A DNA stretch of 64,000 nt from UBA5078 sp963977405 (GTDB taxonomy: Bacteria > Pseudomonadota > Gammaproteobacteria > Pseudomonadales > Pseudohongiellaceae). The stretch lies in NCBI GenBank assembly GCA_963977405.1, contig CAXBOY010000002.1:15968-79967 (forward strand), given 5' to 3'. This document shows, piece after piece, positions 8,623 through 18,154 of the stretch (within the stretch, counting starts at the first letter, position 1; the number at the start of each line of letters is the position of its first letter). The notes below the pieces were generated by a model. That model did no database searches and had not been told where the DNA came from. It saw only the letters and a list, made by a program, of their open reading frames with translations. Made by a program: the position numbers and the translations under genes.

Positions 8623-10650
8623 ATGCTACGCCTTGGTTTAACCTGGGCAGCACTATTGCTGCTATTAACCCCAACTTGTGCACTACATGCCCAGACGCCC
8701 GCGCTCGATGCTGTGCGCACCCCTTTCAGCAACACCCTTCAAGATGCCTGGCTTAGTCAAGTTCTACCCGAGGCCACACGTTTTTCTGACAAGAGCGGTG
8801 AACCACCAGTATTTCGTGGCTACAGATCCACCGCAGATGGAACAGAAGAGCTAGCGGGCTTCGTCTTTTTAAGCGCGGATGTGCCACCCGAGGAAAAGGG
8901 CTTCGCTGCCCCAATCGACATGCTGATCGGCATGAGCACAGACGGCACACTTACAGGCTTGAAGGTACTCAACTACACCGAGTCCTACCGTTACTCCCTT
9001 GGCGATTTTGTAGCGGACCCCGCTTTTCAGGAACAGTTCAGGAACAAAGCGATAGAGGATGAGTTTCGCGTAATGCGCGATATAGACGGTCTTGCAGGCG
9101 CTACCATGACCAGCTTCGCCATCAGTCAAGGAGCGCGCGGTGCGGCTCGGCGCGTAGCAACCGCTTACTTAGGCTATGAAGAGGTTGACCAGCAGACTCT
9201 TGCCTCCATAGCTAACGCAAAAGCCGAGATCGAATCCATGAGCTGGGAAGACATGCTCGCCGCAGACATGATCAGAGTCATGACCGTTCCTCTGCCTATG
9301 GATCAAGAGATCATTCTCTCTGCCATGTTCATCGGACACAGCGTCATCGGCGAACATGTGATCGGCGTTGAAGACTATGAGAGAGCCGACAGAGATTCTC
9401 GTGCTCGCCTAGGTGGCGACGGCTTGATACTACTAGCAGTCGGGGGTAGTGGTGCCACACAGTTTCGCGCCAATATGCTCTCGATCGCGCAGGGAGATGG
9501 CAAAGGGGCGCGCCTAGACCCGAACCGTTTCGTCACAGCAGGCAGCGCAGACGAGGGCGCAATCACTGGGCACGCCAACTACGCCGGCGCGATCGTGCTA
9601 GAGGATACTATCGATCTCTCACAGCCCTTCAGCATTTTGTACAAGCCTCGCAGCAGCCCCGAAAACATAGGCATGGAATACAGCATATTTCCTCTTGGTC
9701 AGGCACTCATCAATGGCGACCCTATCCTCTCCGAAGCCGACCTCGAACGCGAGCGTATCGCGCAATCGAACATCTTCGTGCGGCTTTGGTTTGCTCCTCC
9801 CTGGGGTGTAACACCTTGGGTAGAGGTACTAAGCCTCTCGTTGATACTTGGGCTAGTCATGACCGCATTCCTTCGCAAGGACGCACGCGTTCGCTGGGTA
9901 GCGCTGACAGCAACGCTTCTGTACCTAGGCTTCTATAAAGGAGGCTTCCTATCCGTAGCCCATATCACTGGCGCGATCCATCAGGGTCCAAGCATCTTCC
10001 TGGGAAATCTACCGATGCTGATGGTCATTATATTTACAGTCATCACAACTATTATCTGGGGACGCGTCTTCTGTTCCTCGCTCTGTCCGTTCGGGGCCGT
10101 ACAAGATGTCATTACTCGCTTCACACCAAAAGCTTGGCGCTTCAAGATGCCACAGTTAATCCACGACAATGCCTTGTTTGCTAAATATGCAATTCTCGCA
10201 TTGATTGTCGGGACGGCAATCTCAGGGAGTAGTATTAGCCTGTTCCAATATTTCGAACCCTTCGGCACTCTGTTCTTCTTTAGTTCTTCCTTGCTGCTAT
10301 GGGCGATACTCATTCTGATACTCATCGCCAGTGTACTGGTCGAGCGTTTTTATTGCCGATATGTTTGCCCGCTAGGTGCAGCACTAGGCATTGTTGCACT
10401 AGTCAGTCCGCTGCGCATCAAAAGAGTGCCACAATGCACGCTATGTAAAGTGTGTGAGCACGCCTGTCCAACTGGCGCAATCCGCAAAGAGGAGATCGAT
10501 TTCAAAGAATGTGTGCGTTGTGATATTTGCGAGAGCAAACTCATTCGGAAGGCGGGGAGCTGTCGACATTCGATGGCAGAAATTAGTCGACGCCAGAAAC
10601 CGAGCAATCTTATACCTAGTCGCGAGATAGACACCTACACCCCAGCCTAA
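8623..10650 (+). CDS. NosR/NirI-like membrane flavoprotein with FMN domain and 4Fe-4S clusters
   Basis: A 675-residue electron-transfer protein. After a signal peptide comes an FMN-binding domain whose motif D155-GLAGATMT163 matches the site where ApbE attaches FMN to a Thr. A membrane region follows with two CxxxCP motifs (Cys484/488 and Cys578/582). The cytoplasmic ferredoxin-like end has Cys605, 608, 611 and 615 for one cluster and Cys630, 633, 636 and 647 for the other. NosR relatives move electrons from the quinone pool across the membrane to periplasmic acceptors. No nosZ, nosD or other denitrification gene is nearby, so the acceptor is probably different. Candidates are the two envelope proteins encoded just upstream. 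Confidence 0.9.
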   Translation: MLRLGLTWAALLLLLTPTCALHAQTPALDAVRTPFSNTLQDAWLSQVLPEATRFSDKSGEPPVFRGYRSTADGTEELAGFVFLSADVPPEEKGFAAPIDMLIGMSTDGTLTGLKVLNYTESYRYSLGDFVADPAFQEQFRNKAIEDEFRVMRDIDGLAGATMTSFAISQGARGAARRVATAYLGYEEVDQQTLASIANAKAEIESMSWEDMLAADMIRVMTVPLPMDQEIILSAMFIGHSVIGEHVIGVEDYERADRDSRARLGGDGLILLAVGGSGATQFRANMLSIAQGDGKGARLDPNRFVTAGSADEGAITGHANYAGAIVLEDTIDLSQPFSILYKPRSSPENIGMEYSIFPLGQALINGDPILSEADLERERIAQSNIFVRLWFAPPWGVTPWVEVLSLSLILGLVMTAFLRKDARVRWVALTATLLYLGFYKGGFLSVAHITGAIHQGPSIFLGNLPMLMVIIFTVITTIIWGRVFCSSLCPFGAVQDVITRFTPKAWRFKMPQLIHDNALFAKYAILALIVGTAISGSSISLFQYFEPFGTLFFFSSSLLLWAILILILIASVLVERFYCRYVCPLGAALGIVALVSPLRIKRVPQCTLCKVCEHACPTGAIRKEEIDFKECVRCDICESKLIRKAGSCRHSMAEISRRQKPSNLIPSREIDTYTPA

Positions 10651-10667
10651 AGGCAATAAGGAGCGCA

Positions 10668-11282
10668 ATGTCTCACATTTTGCTTACAGGATTCGACGCT
10701 TTCGATGGGCGCGAGGTCAATGCATCATGGATCGCAGCGCAGGCTCTCATCGCAGGCCATCGCAGTAAACATATATTGCATGGACTTCGTATCCCGGTGT
10801 GTTGGGGGGAACCACGGCCCGCAGTTACCGAGGCATTCGCTCGATGGCAGCCACACTGTATCATCGCAATGGGAGAAGGTGCTGCTGGCGCATTTAAGAT
10901 CGAAACACTAGCACGCAACAAACGTGCGCTACGCAAAGATAACAACGAACAACTACCACCGCACCCGCTCATAGAACCACAGGGGCAAGACACTTATCCT
11001 GCAAGCACCGACTACACCGCGCTTTGTGCACGCCTATCTGCTGCCGGCTATCCCGCATTGTTATCTAGCGATGCCGGGGCGTATTTGTGCGAAGAGCTAC
11101 TCTACGGCTTAGAGTCCTTGAAGACATTACACTCCAACTTGCAGACTGTCCTGTTCGTGCACCTCCCCCCTTTCGGCAGTAGCGTAGACCTACACGGTAA
11201 GAGGCGCTGCTGCGATGCGGCCTTGCTGCTTGAGTTCGCTGAACAGTTACTCGCCTGTCTTGACGAGCAGCAGCTACTCTAG
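10668..11282 (+). CDS. Pyroglutamyl-peptidase I-like cysteine peptidase (C15 family)
   Basis: A 204-residue cytosolic peptidase-like protein. The catalytic triad of family C15 can be placed: Glu79 (KIETLARN), Cys141 (AGAYLCEELLYGL) and His165 (FVHLPP). This matches the Glu81/Cys144/His168 pattern of Bacillus Pcp (from memory). The start motif LLTGFDAFDG corresponds to the GFEPFGG segment of true Pcp and is somewhat diverged, so substrate preference may differ from removal of N-terminal pyroglutamate. A ribosome site (AAGGAG) sits just before the ATG. It begins 17 bases after the NosR-like gene and is probably the last gene of that operon, though the functional link is unclear. Confidence 0.83.
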   Translation: MSHILLTGFDAFDGREVNASWIAAQALIAGHRSKHILHGLRIPVCWGEPRPAVTEAFARWQPHCIIAMGEGAAGAFKIETLARNKRALRKDNNEQLPPHPLIEPQGQDTYPASTDYTALCARLSAAGYPALLSSDAGAYLCEELLYGLESLKTLHSNLQTVLFVHLPPFGSSVDLHGKRRCCDAALLLEFAEQLLACLDEQQLL

Positions 11283-11504
11283 ACTCGGGCAATTTGAGAA
11301 CTGGCGATCTCGTTCGAACGGTACTTACGGGAAGAGAACTAGCCAGAATCGCTACCCCTAATACCCCGTACCAAAAAACCGAGAATACCCTCTTTGCAAT
11401 CTAGACCACTCGATATCCTTGGTTGTTTTGAACCAAGCAGGCAAGCAAATTTTCCTGAATCGTGTCAAACTAGATGCTTATCGATCCACAACGAGGAGAT
11501 TTAA

Positions 11505-13073
11505 ATGAGCAGTACGCCGCAAGTTCCTGAAGATTCCGAGCACAAATTAAGCTTGCGACATTTATGTCTTGAGGACTATGCAGATGTTAAAGCCATGTGG
11601 GACAACATCTACCAAGATTTTCACAGCTCATTCCCCGAAAAGCAGTTTCGTACTCAGCTTAAAGTTTTTCCCGAAGGGCAAATCTGTATCGAAGACCATG
11701 GAAAAGTGGTCGCCGCTGCGTTTTCGGTGATCGTGGATTATGACAAGTTCGGTGATAAGCATACTTACGAGGAGATTACCGGCAACGCCTATCTGAGTAC
11801 TCACGACCCCAAAGGCGATGTGTTATATGGTGTAGACGTATTTGTAGACCCTCAGTATCGTGGCTTGCGCCTAGGGCGTCGCCTCTACGAAGCCCGCAAA
11901 GAGCTGTGCCAGAGCCTTAACTTGAGCTCGATCATTGCTGGCGGACGCATCCCCAATTTCATTAAGTATGCGGATCAATACTCGCCCCACGAATACATCG
12001 AGCAGGTCAAGAAAAAAGAGATTTACGACCCTATTCTTAGCTTCCAACTCTCCAACGATTTCGAGGTTAAGCGCTTACTGAAGGCCTATCTTCCCGAAGA
12101 CAAAGAGTCGATGGGGTTCGCCACTCTACTACAATGGCACAACCTGTACTACGAACCAAAGAAGAGCCCCTTGTTCGGCGGCGTGCGTACTTCTGCGCGC
12201 ATCGGGCTCGTGCAATGGCAGATGCGAACAGTTAAATCTATAGAAGAGATTTTACAGCAGTTTGAATATTTTGTAGACGCGCTTTCCGACTATCAGTGCG
12301 ACGCGGCGCTTTTTCCCGAGTTCTTTAATGCCCCATTAATGGGCATCGATACTCATGAAACCTCGCTTGACGCAATTAAGTATTTGGCAACTTGTACTGA
12401 TACGATCATTCAATCAATCAGCAAGATGGCAGTCTCCTACAACATCAATATTATCGCCGGATCTATGCCGATCATAGAGGACGACCTACTGTACAATGTT
12501 GCGTTCCTATGCCGTCGAGATGGCACCATCGATAAGCAATACAAAATACACCCAACACCTACAGAGAAACGTGATTGGATAATGGAAGGTGGCGACAGCC
12601 TCAAAGTTTTTGATACCGACTTTGGTAGAATTGGCGTGTTGATTTGCTACGACGTAGAGTTCCCGGAACTTGCGCGACTGCAGGCCGACAACGATATGCA
12701 GGTTCTGTTCGTCCCATTCTGGACCGACACGAAGAACGGCTATCTGCGAGTGCGCTGCTGCGCACAGGCTCGCGCTATAGAGAACGAATGTTACGTCGCC
12801 ATCGCCGGCAGCGTCGGCAATCTGCCCAAGGTAGACAATGCCGATATTCAATATGCTCAGTCAGCAGTATTCTCACCTTCGGACTTCGCCTTCCCCTATG
12901 ACGCAATCATGGCTGAGACCACGCCCAATACAGAGATGACGTTGATTGTGGACTTGGATTTAGAGAAGTTGAAAAAATTGCGCAACGAAGGCTCGGTACG
13001 CAATTACTTAGACCGCCGCCGCGATCTATATGACGTTCGTTGGCTGAATGAGCAAGGACCGGACGCGGAGTAA
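11505..13073 (+). CDS. GNAT acetyltransferase fused to carbon-nitrogen hydrolase (nitrilase family)
   Basis: A 522-residue two-domain protein. Residues 15-200 form a GNAT N-acetyltransferase domain; the acetyl-CoA loop region reads VDPQYRGLRLGRRLYEAR. Residues 225-500 form a nitrilase-fold amidohydrolase with the triad Glu272 (FPEFF), Lys355 (PTEKRDW) and Cys381 (LICYDVEFPE). This fusion is known in many bacteria, for example the YhcX-like proteins. It is thought to acetylate an amine and hydrolyse an amide, but the natural substrate is not established. An excellent ribosome site (GAGGAG) precedes the ATG. It stands alone on the plus strand and converges on the channel gene that follows, with 10 bases between stops. 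Confidence 0.92.
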   Translation: MSSTPQVPEDSEHKLSLRHLCLEDYADVKAMWDNIYQDFHSSFPEKQFRTQLKVFPEGQICIEDHGKVVAAAFSVIVDYDKFGDKHTYEEITGNAYLSTHDPKGDVLYGVDVFVDPQYRGLRLGRRLYEARKELCQSLNLSSIIAGGRIPNFIKYADQYSPHEYIEQVKKKEIYDPILSFQLSNDFEVKRLLKAYLPEDKESMGFATLLQWHNLYYEPKKSPLFGGVRTSARIGLVQWQMRTVKSIEEILQQFEYFVDALSDYQCDAALFPEFFNAPLMGIDTHETSLDAIKYLATCTDTIIQSISKMAVSYNINIIAGSMPIIEDDLLYNVAFLCRRDGTIDKQYKIHPTPTEKRDWIMEGGDSLKVFDTDFGRIGVLICYDVEFPELARLQADNDMQVLFVPFWTDTKNGYLRVRCCAQARAIENECYVAIAGSVGNLPKVDNADIQYAQSAVFSPSDFAFPYDAIMAETTPNTEMTLIVDLDLEKLKKLRNEGSVRNYLDRRRDLYDVRWLNEQGPDAE

Positions 13074-13083
13074 TTCCGCGTAT

Positions 13084-14355
13084 CTAGTCTTCATCACTAG
13101 CATCCTGGGGGCTACGCGCAAGTGTCGCCCCCATTTCACGCATATCCACGCCACTTGGATGCTGGAATACCCGTAGACCAAACTCTGGCAAGATTGCCAA
13201 CAAGTGATCGAATATATCCGATTGAATGCCTTCATATTCGGGCCATACAGTCGTACTCGTAAAACAGTAGACCTCTAAGGGCAAGCCATCGGAGGTCATC
13301 GCGAGTTGACGCACCATAAGCGTCATATCCTGGTTCAACATCTTGTGCTTGCGAAGATAGCGCTCAACATAAGCACGGAAGGTGCCGATATTGGTGACTC
13401 TTCGCGCATTGACCGCATCGCTATTCTGCGCCTTGAGTTCTGCATTCCATTTTTCGATATCTTTCTGCTTGTCGTTCAGATACTCATCGATAAGCTGAAA
13501 GCGATGGAGTTTTTCTATCTCCTCGTCTGCTAGAAAGTGCACGCTGGTCTGATCGAGAAGAATGGCACGCTTAATGCGACGCCCACCGGACTCCTTCATG
13601 CCTCGCCAATTCTTAAAAGGGTCGGAAATAAAGCGCTTGGTAGGGACCGTTGTGATGGTCTTATCCCAGTTCTGAATTTTAATCGTATGCAGTGCGATGT
13701 CGATGACGTCGCCATCGGCATTTAGCCCTGGCATCTCTACCCAATCTCCAACGCGCACAATATCGTTAGAGGAGATCTGCACACTAGCGACCAAGGAAAG
13801 CAGGGTGTCCTGAAACACAAGGATCAACACCGCCGCCATCGCACCTAAGCCAGACAGTAGGATGAGCGGTGAGCGGTCGATCAACGCTGCCACAACGAGA
13901 ATGACAGCTAGCAGATAGACGACAATCTGAACAACTTGAATATAACCTTTAACCGGCCGCCTATATGCGTCTTCGCGGCGCTGGTAAAGCTGCGTAATTA
14001 AATCAAGAACACCACTTATCCCCATTGCGATGACTAATACAATGATTGCGCTACAGACATTGCGTATCACCAACACCACCGGCTCGGGCAAGCCCGGGAC
14101 CAAAGTCACCCCTAAGGAGATGATTAAGGCTGGCACCACATTTGCGAACCGCGCGGTAACGCGACGATCTAGGAGGGCCGTGTCATGGCCGATTGGAGAG
14201 GCACGCAGTGCGCGATAAATACCCCTGACCAGAATACGCTTCACGAGCCAGTTGCAGATCCAAGCGGCAACCAACAAGACACATACGCTGATTAGGGTAA
14301 GTAGTTCGGGATAGTTTTCCAGCCAAGCCAGAATGGCTTCGTATTGCTCTAGCAT
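13084..14355 (-). CDS. Mechanosensitive ion channel, YbdG/MscM type
   Basis: Inner-membrane channel of the MscS superfamily, 423 aa, close to E. coli YbdG in length. Five hydrophobic helices occupy about residues 15-190. The pore-lining region is followed by the MscS beta domain with DWVEMPGLNADGDVIDI and the YbdG-like segment TTVPTKRFISDPFKNWRGM. The C-terminal domain is larger than in MscS itself. Such channels open on membrane tension and release solutes after osmotic downshock. It is transcribed from its own start, upstream of a TonB receptor gene on the same strand but facing away from the fad genes. No regulatory site was recognised. Confidence 0.9.
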   Translation of the reverse strand: MLEQYEAILAWLENYPELLTLISVCVLLVAAWICNWLVKRILVRGIYRALRASPIGHDTALLDRRVTARFANVVPALIISLGVTLVPGLPEPVVLVIRNVCSAIIVLVIAMGISGVLDLITQLYQRREDAYRRPVKGYIQVVQIVVYLLAVILVVAALIDRSPLILLSGLGAMAAVLILVFQDTLLSLVASVQISSNDIVRVGDWVEMPGLNADGDVIDIALHTIKIQNWDKTITTVPTKRFISDPFKNWRGMKESGGRRIKRAILLDQTSVHFLADEEIEKLHRFQLIDEYLNDKQKDIEKWNAELKAQNSDAVNARRVTNIGTFRAYVERYLRKHKMLNQDMTLMVRQLAMTSDGLPLEVYCFTSTTVWPEYEGIQSDIFDHLLAILPEFGLRVFQHPSGVDMREMGATLARSPQDASDED

Positions 14356-14378
14356 TCAAATCCCTATAAGACGGGTGA

Positions 14379-14405
14379 GGCCAGCGTCAGAGTTTGACGC
14401 CGGCC
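14379..14405 (-). terminator. Hairpin between TonB receptor and channel gene
   Basis: An inverted repeat of GGCC-GCGTCA and TGACGC-GGCC arms, with one mismatched base in the stem and a five-base loop. It lies just after the stop of the TonB receptor on the minus strand. No T tract follows, so it is a weak terminator candidate or an mRNA-stabilising hairpin. Confidence 0.4.
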
Positions 14406-14411
14406 CCACGT

Positions 14412-16565
14412 TTAGAAAGTACCAGTAACCTTTAAGGAGACAACTCGGCCGGAACCACCACATTGATCCTCGAATTCTTCGATGATACCGCTAGTGATCG
14501 GGCCAAGATAGCGATGTCTTTCGCGACACTGGTCTTTGCTACCCGCATCGCGCGCGTCAAAGCGGAATGTGATGCCATTGAACGCCACAAACTCCACAAA
14601 GGCGTCGAGATGGGGATCCCCCGCTGTGTATTCGACATCGTCGATGTCGTAACGCACCATATTGCCGTCGAAGCGATTATTCCAGCTCATACCGTAATTC
14701 AAGCGGAGGGTAGGAATATCATGACGGAACCCCAGCATTAACCGACCACGGTTGTAGTTCGTAAAACGACGATCGATGCCTAAGAAGGGGTCTTCGATCT
14801 CTGAGTCCTGCACACTAAAGCCTGATGTCAGTAGCAGGTTCGGCATGTTAATCATCTTCATGCGCAGGCTCGCATTTAGGTTTAGGCCATACATAATGCC
14901 ATCGCCAATGTTGCCATTTGTGGAGGCTATATTAGTCGGCGACGTCGAGATGTCGATACGATCGATAACATCAACATGTTTCATATAGCGTATATCGCCA
15001 TCGATCACGCCGATATCATCTGCGAGACGATATTCGAAACCAAGGCGTGTAATGAACACCTGCTCTTGCTTAAGATTAGCGTTGCCCGCTTGGGTGTTCG
15101 AGTCATTATCTTGGTTATCGCTGGCCGCCACGAAATCACTGAAGCTCAGCTGTTGAACAATCCTCTCGGCATTCCAGTTCAGCTGGAACGTCGGCGTTAC
15201 GTCGAAACGGAAATCGACCTTCGGCTTAAGGAAGGCAAAGTCACGCTGATTGTACACGTCGCCCGTTTGCGTAATCTCAGACATCTCGTACACGAGTGAG
15301 CTCTCCAGCGTCATGCGCGAGTTCAGCTGCCAGTTGTGGACCAAAAACGGTTCTACGCGAATCTCCTCCACCGTGGAGTTTGAATTAGACACTTTCTGCG
15401 GAACAAGCCCACCGAAATCTGCAGATGGCGTGCCAGTGGTGGATCGCAGCGCGTAGCGCAAGCTGGAGTCCAAAATAGTTTGTGCGCGCTCAGCACCGAA
15501 CTCAATGTCCTGACCCTGTGCCACGCTCATTGAGTAAGAGCCGCGCACGATACGCTCTCGAGTAGTGCTAGCAGACGCTAGGAAGAGGTTCTTAGACTCA
15601 GTGCCGTTATCATAGACGTCATAACGTTCACGAACATTGGAGCGATCATTCTCATTGGTCACGACGATGACCTTAAAGCGTTGCCCGTTGGCGAAGTTGT
15701 ACTCGTAGTCGCCGCCAATCTCCCAATTATCCTGATCTTCTGGCACATCTTCGCGCTGCACAGCGAGTGTGGTCGGGTTGCTGCGCAGATCAGTGGTCCA
15801 TCGATCTACATCCGTGGTGTTATCGCTTATGCCAAAGAGACCGTTCAAGCGAGCGCTGCTGCGCTCATTGATCTCATAGCCTAGATTCGTCGAGAAATTA
15901 TAGTCGGTGCGATCGCGAGTGCGCTCTTCGCGTACCTGGTCGTTGAAGGACCAATCGCCCAAGCGGCTAGTCTCTTTAGAGGTGTAGTGCTCATAGCGCG
16001 GTTCCGCTTGGCCGCTAAACAAATAAGTAAAGGCACCAGACTGCCCACTGTAGGCAATTGACCCGCCTGGCACGACTTCGCCATCGATGTATCGATCTGC
16101 ATTGACTTGATAGGAGATGGTATCGGTGTCGAGCGCCTCGAGCAGTACAACATTGACGATCTGACCGCTGCTGCGCACATCCAGCTCAGCGGAGGTGCCG
16201 CGGATAAGCTCGATATAGTCCACTTGAGAAGCGCTAATACGGCCCAACTGATCGCGAGATTGGTTACCCTTGCCCGCCATACGCTTGCCATCGATCAATA
16301 TTTGGTCGCCGCCGCCAGCGCCTAGACCACGTCCGCCGCCACCTCCGCCGAAACCACCGCCTCCGCCGCCACCCGAAGAGACGCCCGGAATGCGGTTGAT
16401 CATGTCCTGCGCAGTGGTCGGTGCCCACTCAGAGAAATAGGAGGAAGGGTAGCGTACGGTGCTATCCTCCGCATTCGTTGATTGGGAGAATGAAAGAGCG
16501 GAATAACTGCTAGTTACGAGCAGAATCGACGCAGTGAGTAATGACTTGCGGAAGGTGGAATTCAT
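14412..16565 (-). CDS. TonB-dependent outer-membrane receptor with glycine-rich plug insert
   Basis: A 717-residue receptor. I start at the internal ATG at 16565 because it gives a normal signal peptide (MNSTFRKSLLTASILLV, cleavage after SFSQ). An upstream ATG would add 25 atypical residues. The plug domain contains the usual patterns ILIDGKRM and VDYIELIRGTSAELDVRSSGQIVNV. It is interrupted by a run of about 22 residues that is nearly all glycine. The rest is an outer-membrane beta-barrel with alternating aromatic strands, ending in VTGTF. No substrate-specific neighbour is present, so the ligand is unknown. A 349-base gap separates it from the divergent DUF1857 gene. Confidence 0.88.
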   Translation of the reverse strand: MNSTFRKSLLTASILLVTSSYSALSFSQSTNAEDSTVRYPSSYFSEWAPTTAQDMINRIPGVSSGGGGGGGFGGGGGGRGLGAGGGDQILIDGKRMAGKGNQSRDQLGRISASQVDYIELIRGTSAELDVRSSGQIVNVVLLEALDTDTISYQVNADRYIDGEVVPGGSIAYSGQSGAFTYLFSGQAEPRYEHYTSKETSRLGDWSFNDQVREERTRDRTDYNFSTNLGYEINERSSARLNGLFGISDNTTDVDRWTTDLRSNPTTLAVQREDVPEDQDNWEIGGDYEYNFANGQRFKVIVVTNENDRSNVRERYDVYDNGTESKNLFLASASTTRERIVRGSYSMSVAQGQDIEFGAERAQTILDSSLRYALRSTTGTPSADFGGLVPQKVSNSNSTVEEIRVEPFLVHNWQLNSRMTLESSLVYEMSEITQTGDVYNQRDFAFLKPKVDFRFDVTPTFQLNWNAERIVQQLSFSDFVAASDNQDNDSNTQAGNANLKQEQVFITRLGFEYRLADDIGVIDGDIRYMKHVDVIDRIDISTSPTNIASTNGNIGDGIMYGLNLNASLRMKMINMPNLLLTSGFSVQDSEIEDPFLGIDRRFTNYNRGRLMLGFRHDIPTLRLNYGMSWNNRFDGNMVRYDIDDVEYTAGDPHLDAFVEFVAFNGITFRFDARDAGSKDQCRERHRYLGPITSGIIEEFEDQCGGSGRVVSLKVTGTF

Positions 16566-16914
16566 TCTTTTCTGTGCCCTTGCCCTAAAAATAAGTGCGT
16601 ACGCTATTAAAAAACGTGCGTTGATGCAATTTAATATCATTCGTAATACATAAAATCACTTTCTTGCCATAGTTCTGACAAAGATCGTCAAACTTAAGCA
16701 TAGGCCTAGGCCCCAAGGTATACGCATACTTGTGCTTGTGATTTTACAAAAGAGGCGGATCCACTTCATTTGATCTCTATACTTAGCATCTGAGACCGGC
16801 TTTAACCCTAAGCTATTCTCTCTAGCCCTAATCTCCTCGCCTACCGGAAGCTAGCCTTGGCGCAGTGCCGGGTGATATTCTGAAAACGAAAGAAACATAG
16901 AAAAGGTTTAATGA
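16566..16914. other. 349-base divergent intergenic region
   Basis: Non-coding space between the divergent TonB receptor and DUF1857 genes. The stretch nearest the receptor is AT-rich and should contain its promoter. I could not pick out a convincing -35/-10 pair or operator. The annotated upstream extension of the receptor reading frame (to 16640) also falls here and is not convincing as protein. Confidence 0.5.
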
Positions 16915-17397
16915 ATGCTCGAGTTTGCCCACATCATTCAGATCAATGACCCTGAAGACCCTCAAATCCCACCAATGAGTCGACAACAACTATGGGACTG
17001 CTTGGTATTCCGCTCTAAGTATCCCGAGCACTTCACCCCCGCGCTTAGCAGCAACATAGAGCACTATACCGATGACGGGTTTGTCCGCAAACTCAGCTTC
17101 GGCGAAGGACATCTGCGCGATCGCGTCACCTTAATAGAGCTGGAAGAGATTAGGACCACGCCTGCGGACGAGCAGCAGGCGCTCTTTGCTCAGAGCGTTA
17201 CTAGAATCGAAGAGCCCGTACCGGGCTATTTATTCGTGCGTTTCATGTACCGCAGAGACGACCCGCCAGCCAGTGATGGCGTAGACGTAGCGGAATATCT
17301 AAAATCCGCCTATGTGCAGAACGACCGAGAGGCCATTAGTCTAATTCGCAAGTTTGCACTAGAAGGCCTGCCCGGCGAGGGCTCATGGCTCCAGTGA
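16915..17397 (+). CDS. DUF1857 / AtaL-like SRPBCC-fold protein
   Basis: A 160-residue cytosolic protein. The sequence pattern (FAHIIQIND, LWDCLVFRSKYPEHF, then GYLFVRFMYRRDD and a long C-terminal helix) matches the DUF1857/AtaL-like group of the SRPBCC (START-like) fold, which forms a hydrophobic ligand-binding cavity. No catalytic residues are defined for the group and the ligand is unknown. It is a single gene preceded by an A-rich leader. Its stop lies 15 bases inside the 3' end of the convergent lipoprotein gene, so the two mRNAs overlap tail to tail. Confidence 0.75.
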   Translation: MLEFAHIIQINDPEDPQIPPMSRQQLWDCLVFRSKYPEHFTPALSSNIEHYTDDGFVRKLSFGEGHLRDRVTLIELEEIRTTPADEQQALFAQSVTRIEEPVPGYLFVRFMYRRDDPPASDGVDVAEYLKSAYVQNDREAISLIRKFALEGLPGEGSWLQ

Positions 17398-17910
17398 CAC
17401 CCCGAGCAATTGCCCATAGCGGTCCTCGGTAATATGCTCCATTGGCAATTCGCCCCTTAGTAAGTCGTCGACATCGCGAGCAATGACCTGCACAGCCGCG
17501 ATTCGATATTCAGCGGAATACTCCGCCTGCATCACTCCAGCCCATAGGCTCAACATCCGCGAGTCTATCTGACGCACTTCGTTATCTTTAGCCCACTCAC
17601 CGGATATTTGCGCGCCAATACGTTCAAGGTGACCGTCGATTGTTCTAAATTGCACTGGCTCGAGATCCACCAATACGGATTCAGAGATATCCTGCCAACC
17701 TATAGGCATCATTTCCCAGCCTTCATAGAAACGGGCAACCCATACCAGATACTCTACTTCGGACTGACGCGCTTGATTGCTATCGTCTTCCCGATAGAGC
17801 CGCTTAAAATAGCTTTGCTGAGGAATTTGTTCGGGCCACTGGTCAAGTATGGCACTGCTCATGCAGCTCGCTAGAAGGACTGCCCAACTCATCAATACTG
17901 CTAATTTCAT
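17383..17910 (-). CDS. Putative lipoprotein of unknown function
   Basis: A 175-residue protein with a short signal peptide and the lipobox LLASC (Cys16), so it should be lipidated and envelope-anchored. The mature part is acidic, with many Trp and Tyr residues (EYLVWVARFYEGWEMMPIGW, then a helical region with RMLSLWAGVMQAEY). I do not recognise a family. It is convergent with, and slightly overlaps, the DUF1857 gene. It has its own promoter region shared divergently with the fadJ gene 244 bases away. There is no functional clue beyond location. Confidence 0.65.
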   Translation of the reverse strand: MKLAVLMSWAVLLASCMSSAILDQWPEQIPQQSYFKRLYREDDSNQARQSEVEYLVWVARFYEGWEMMPIGWQDISESVLVDLEPVQFRTIDGHLERIGAQISGEWAKDNEVRQIDSRMLSLWAGVMQAEYSAEYRIAAVQVIARDVDDLLRGELPMEHITEDRYGQLLGVSLEP

Positions 17911-18154
17911 TATCTACGCAAACTCCACCTTACTTATTCACTTCGGGGCATCATAGCAAACCCAGACGAAGGATTGGGCGATAACCGAACCTATCGCCCA
18001 TTCCAAGCAAAAGCTCAACTTGCAAGAGCTTACCCACAATGGTCAGTTGTTGTCTTAGTAGTCCAAAGCTGATTGAATTCCAGCATGCCTTAGAAAACTG
18101 CACTGCGAACTACTAGGCTCCAAGTCTCCCTACAAAGCAAGGAATTCCATCACC

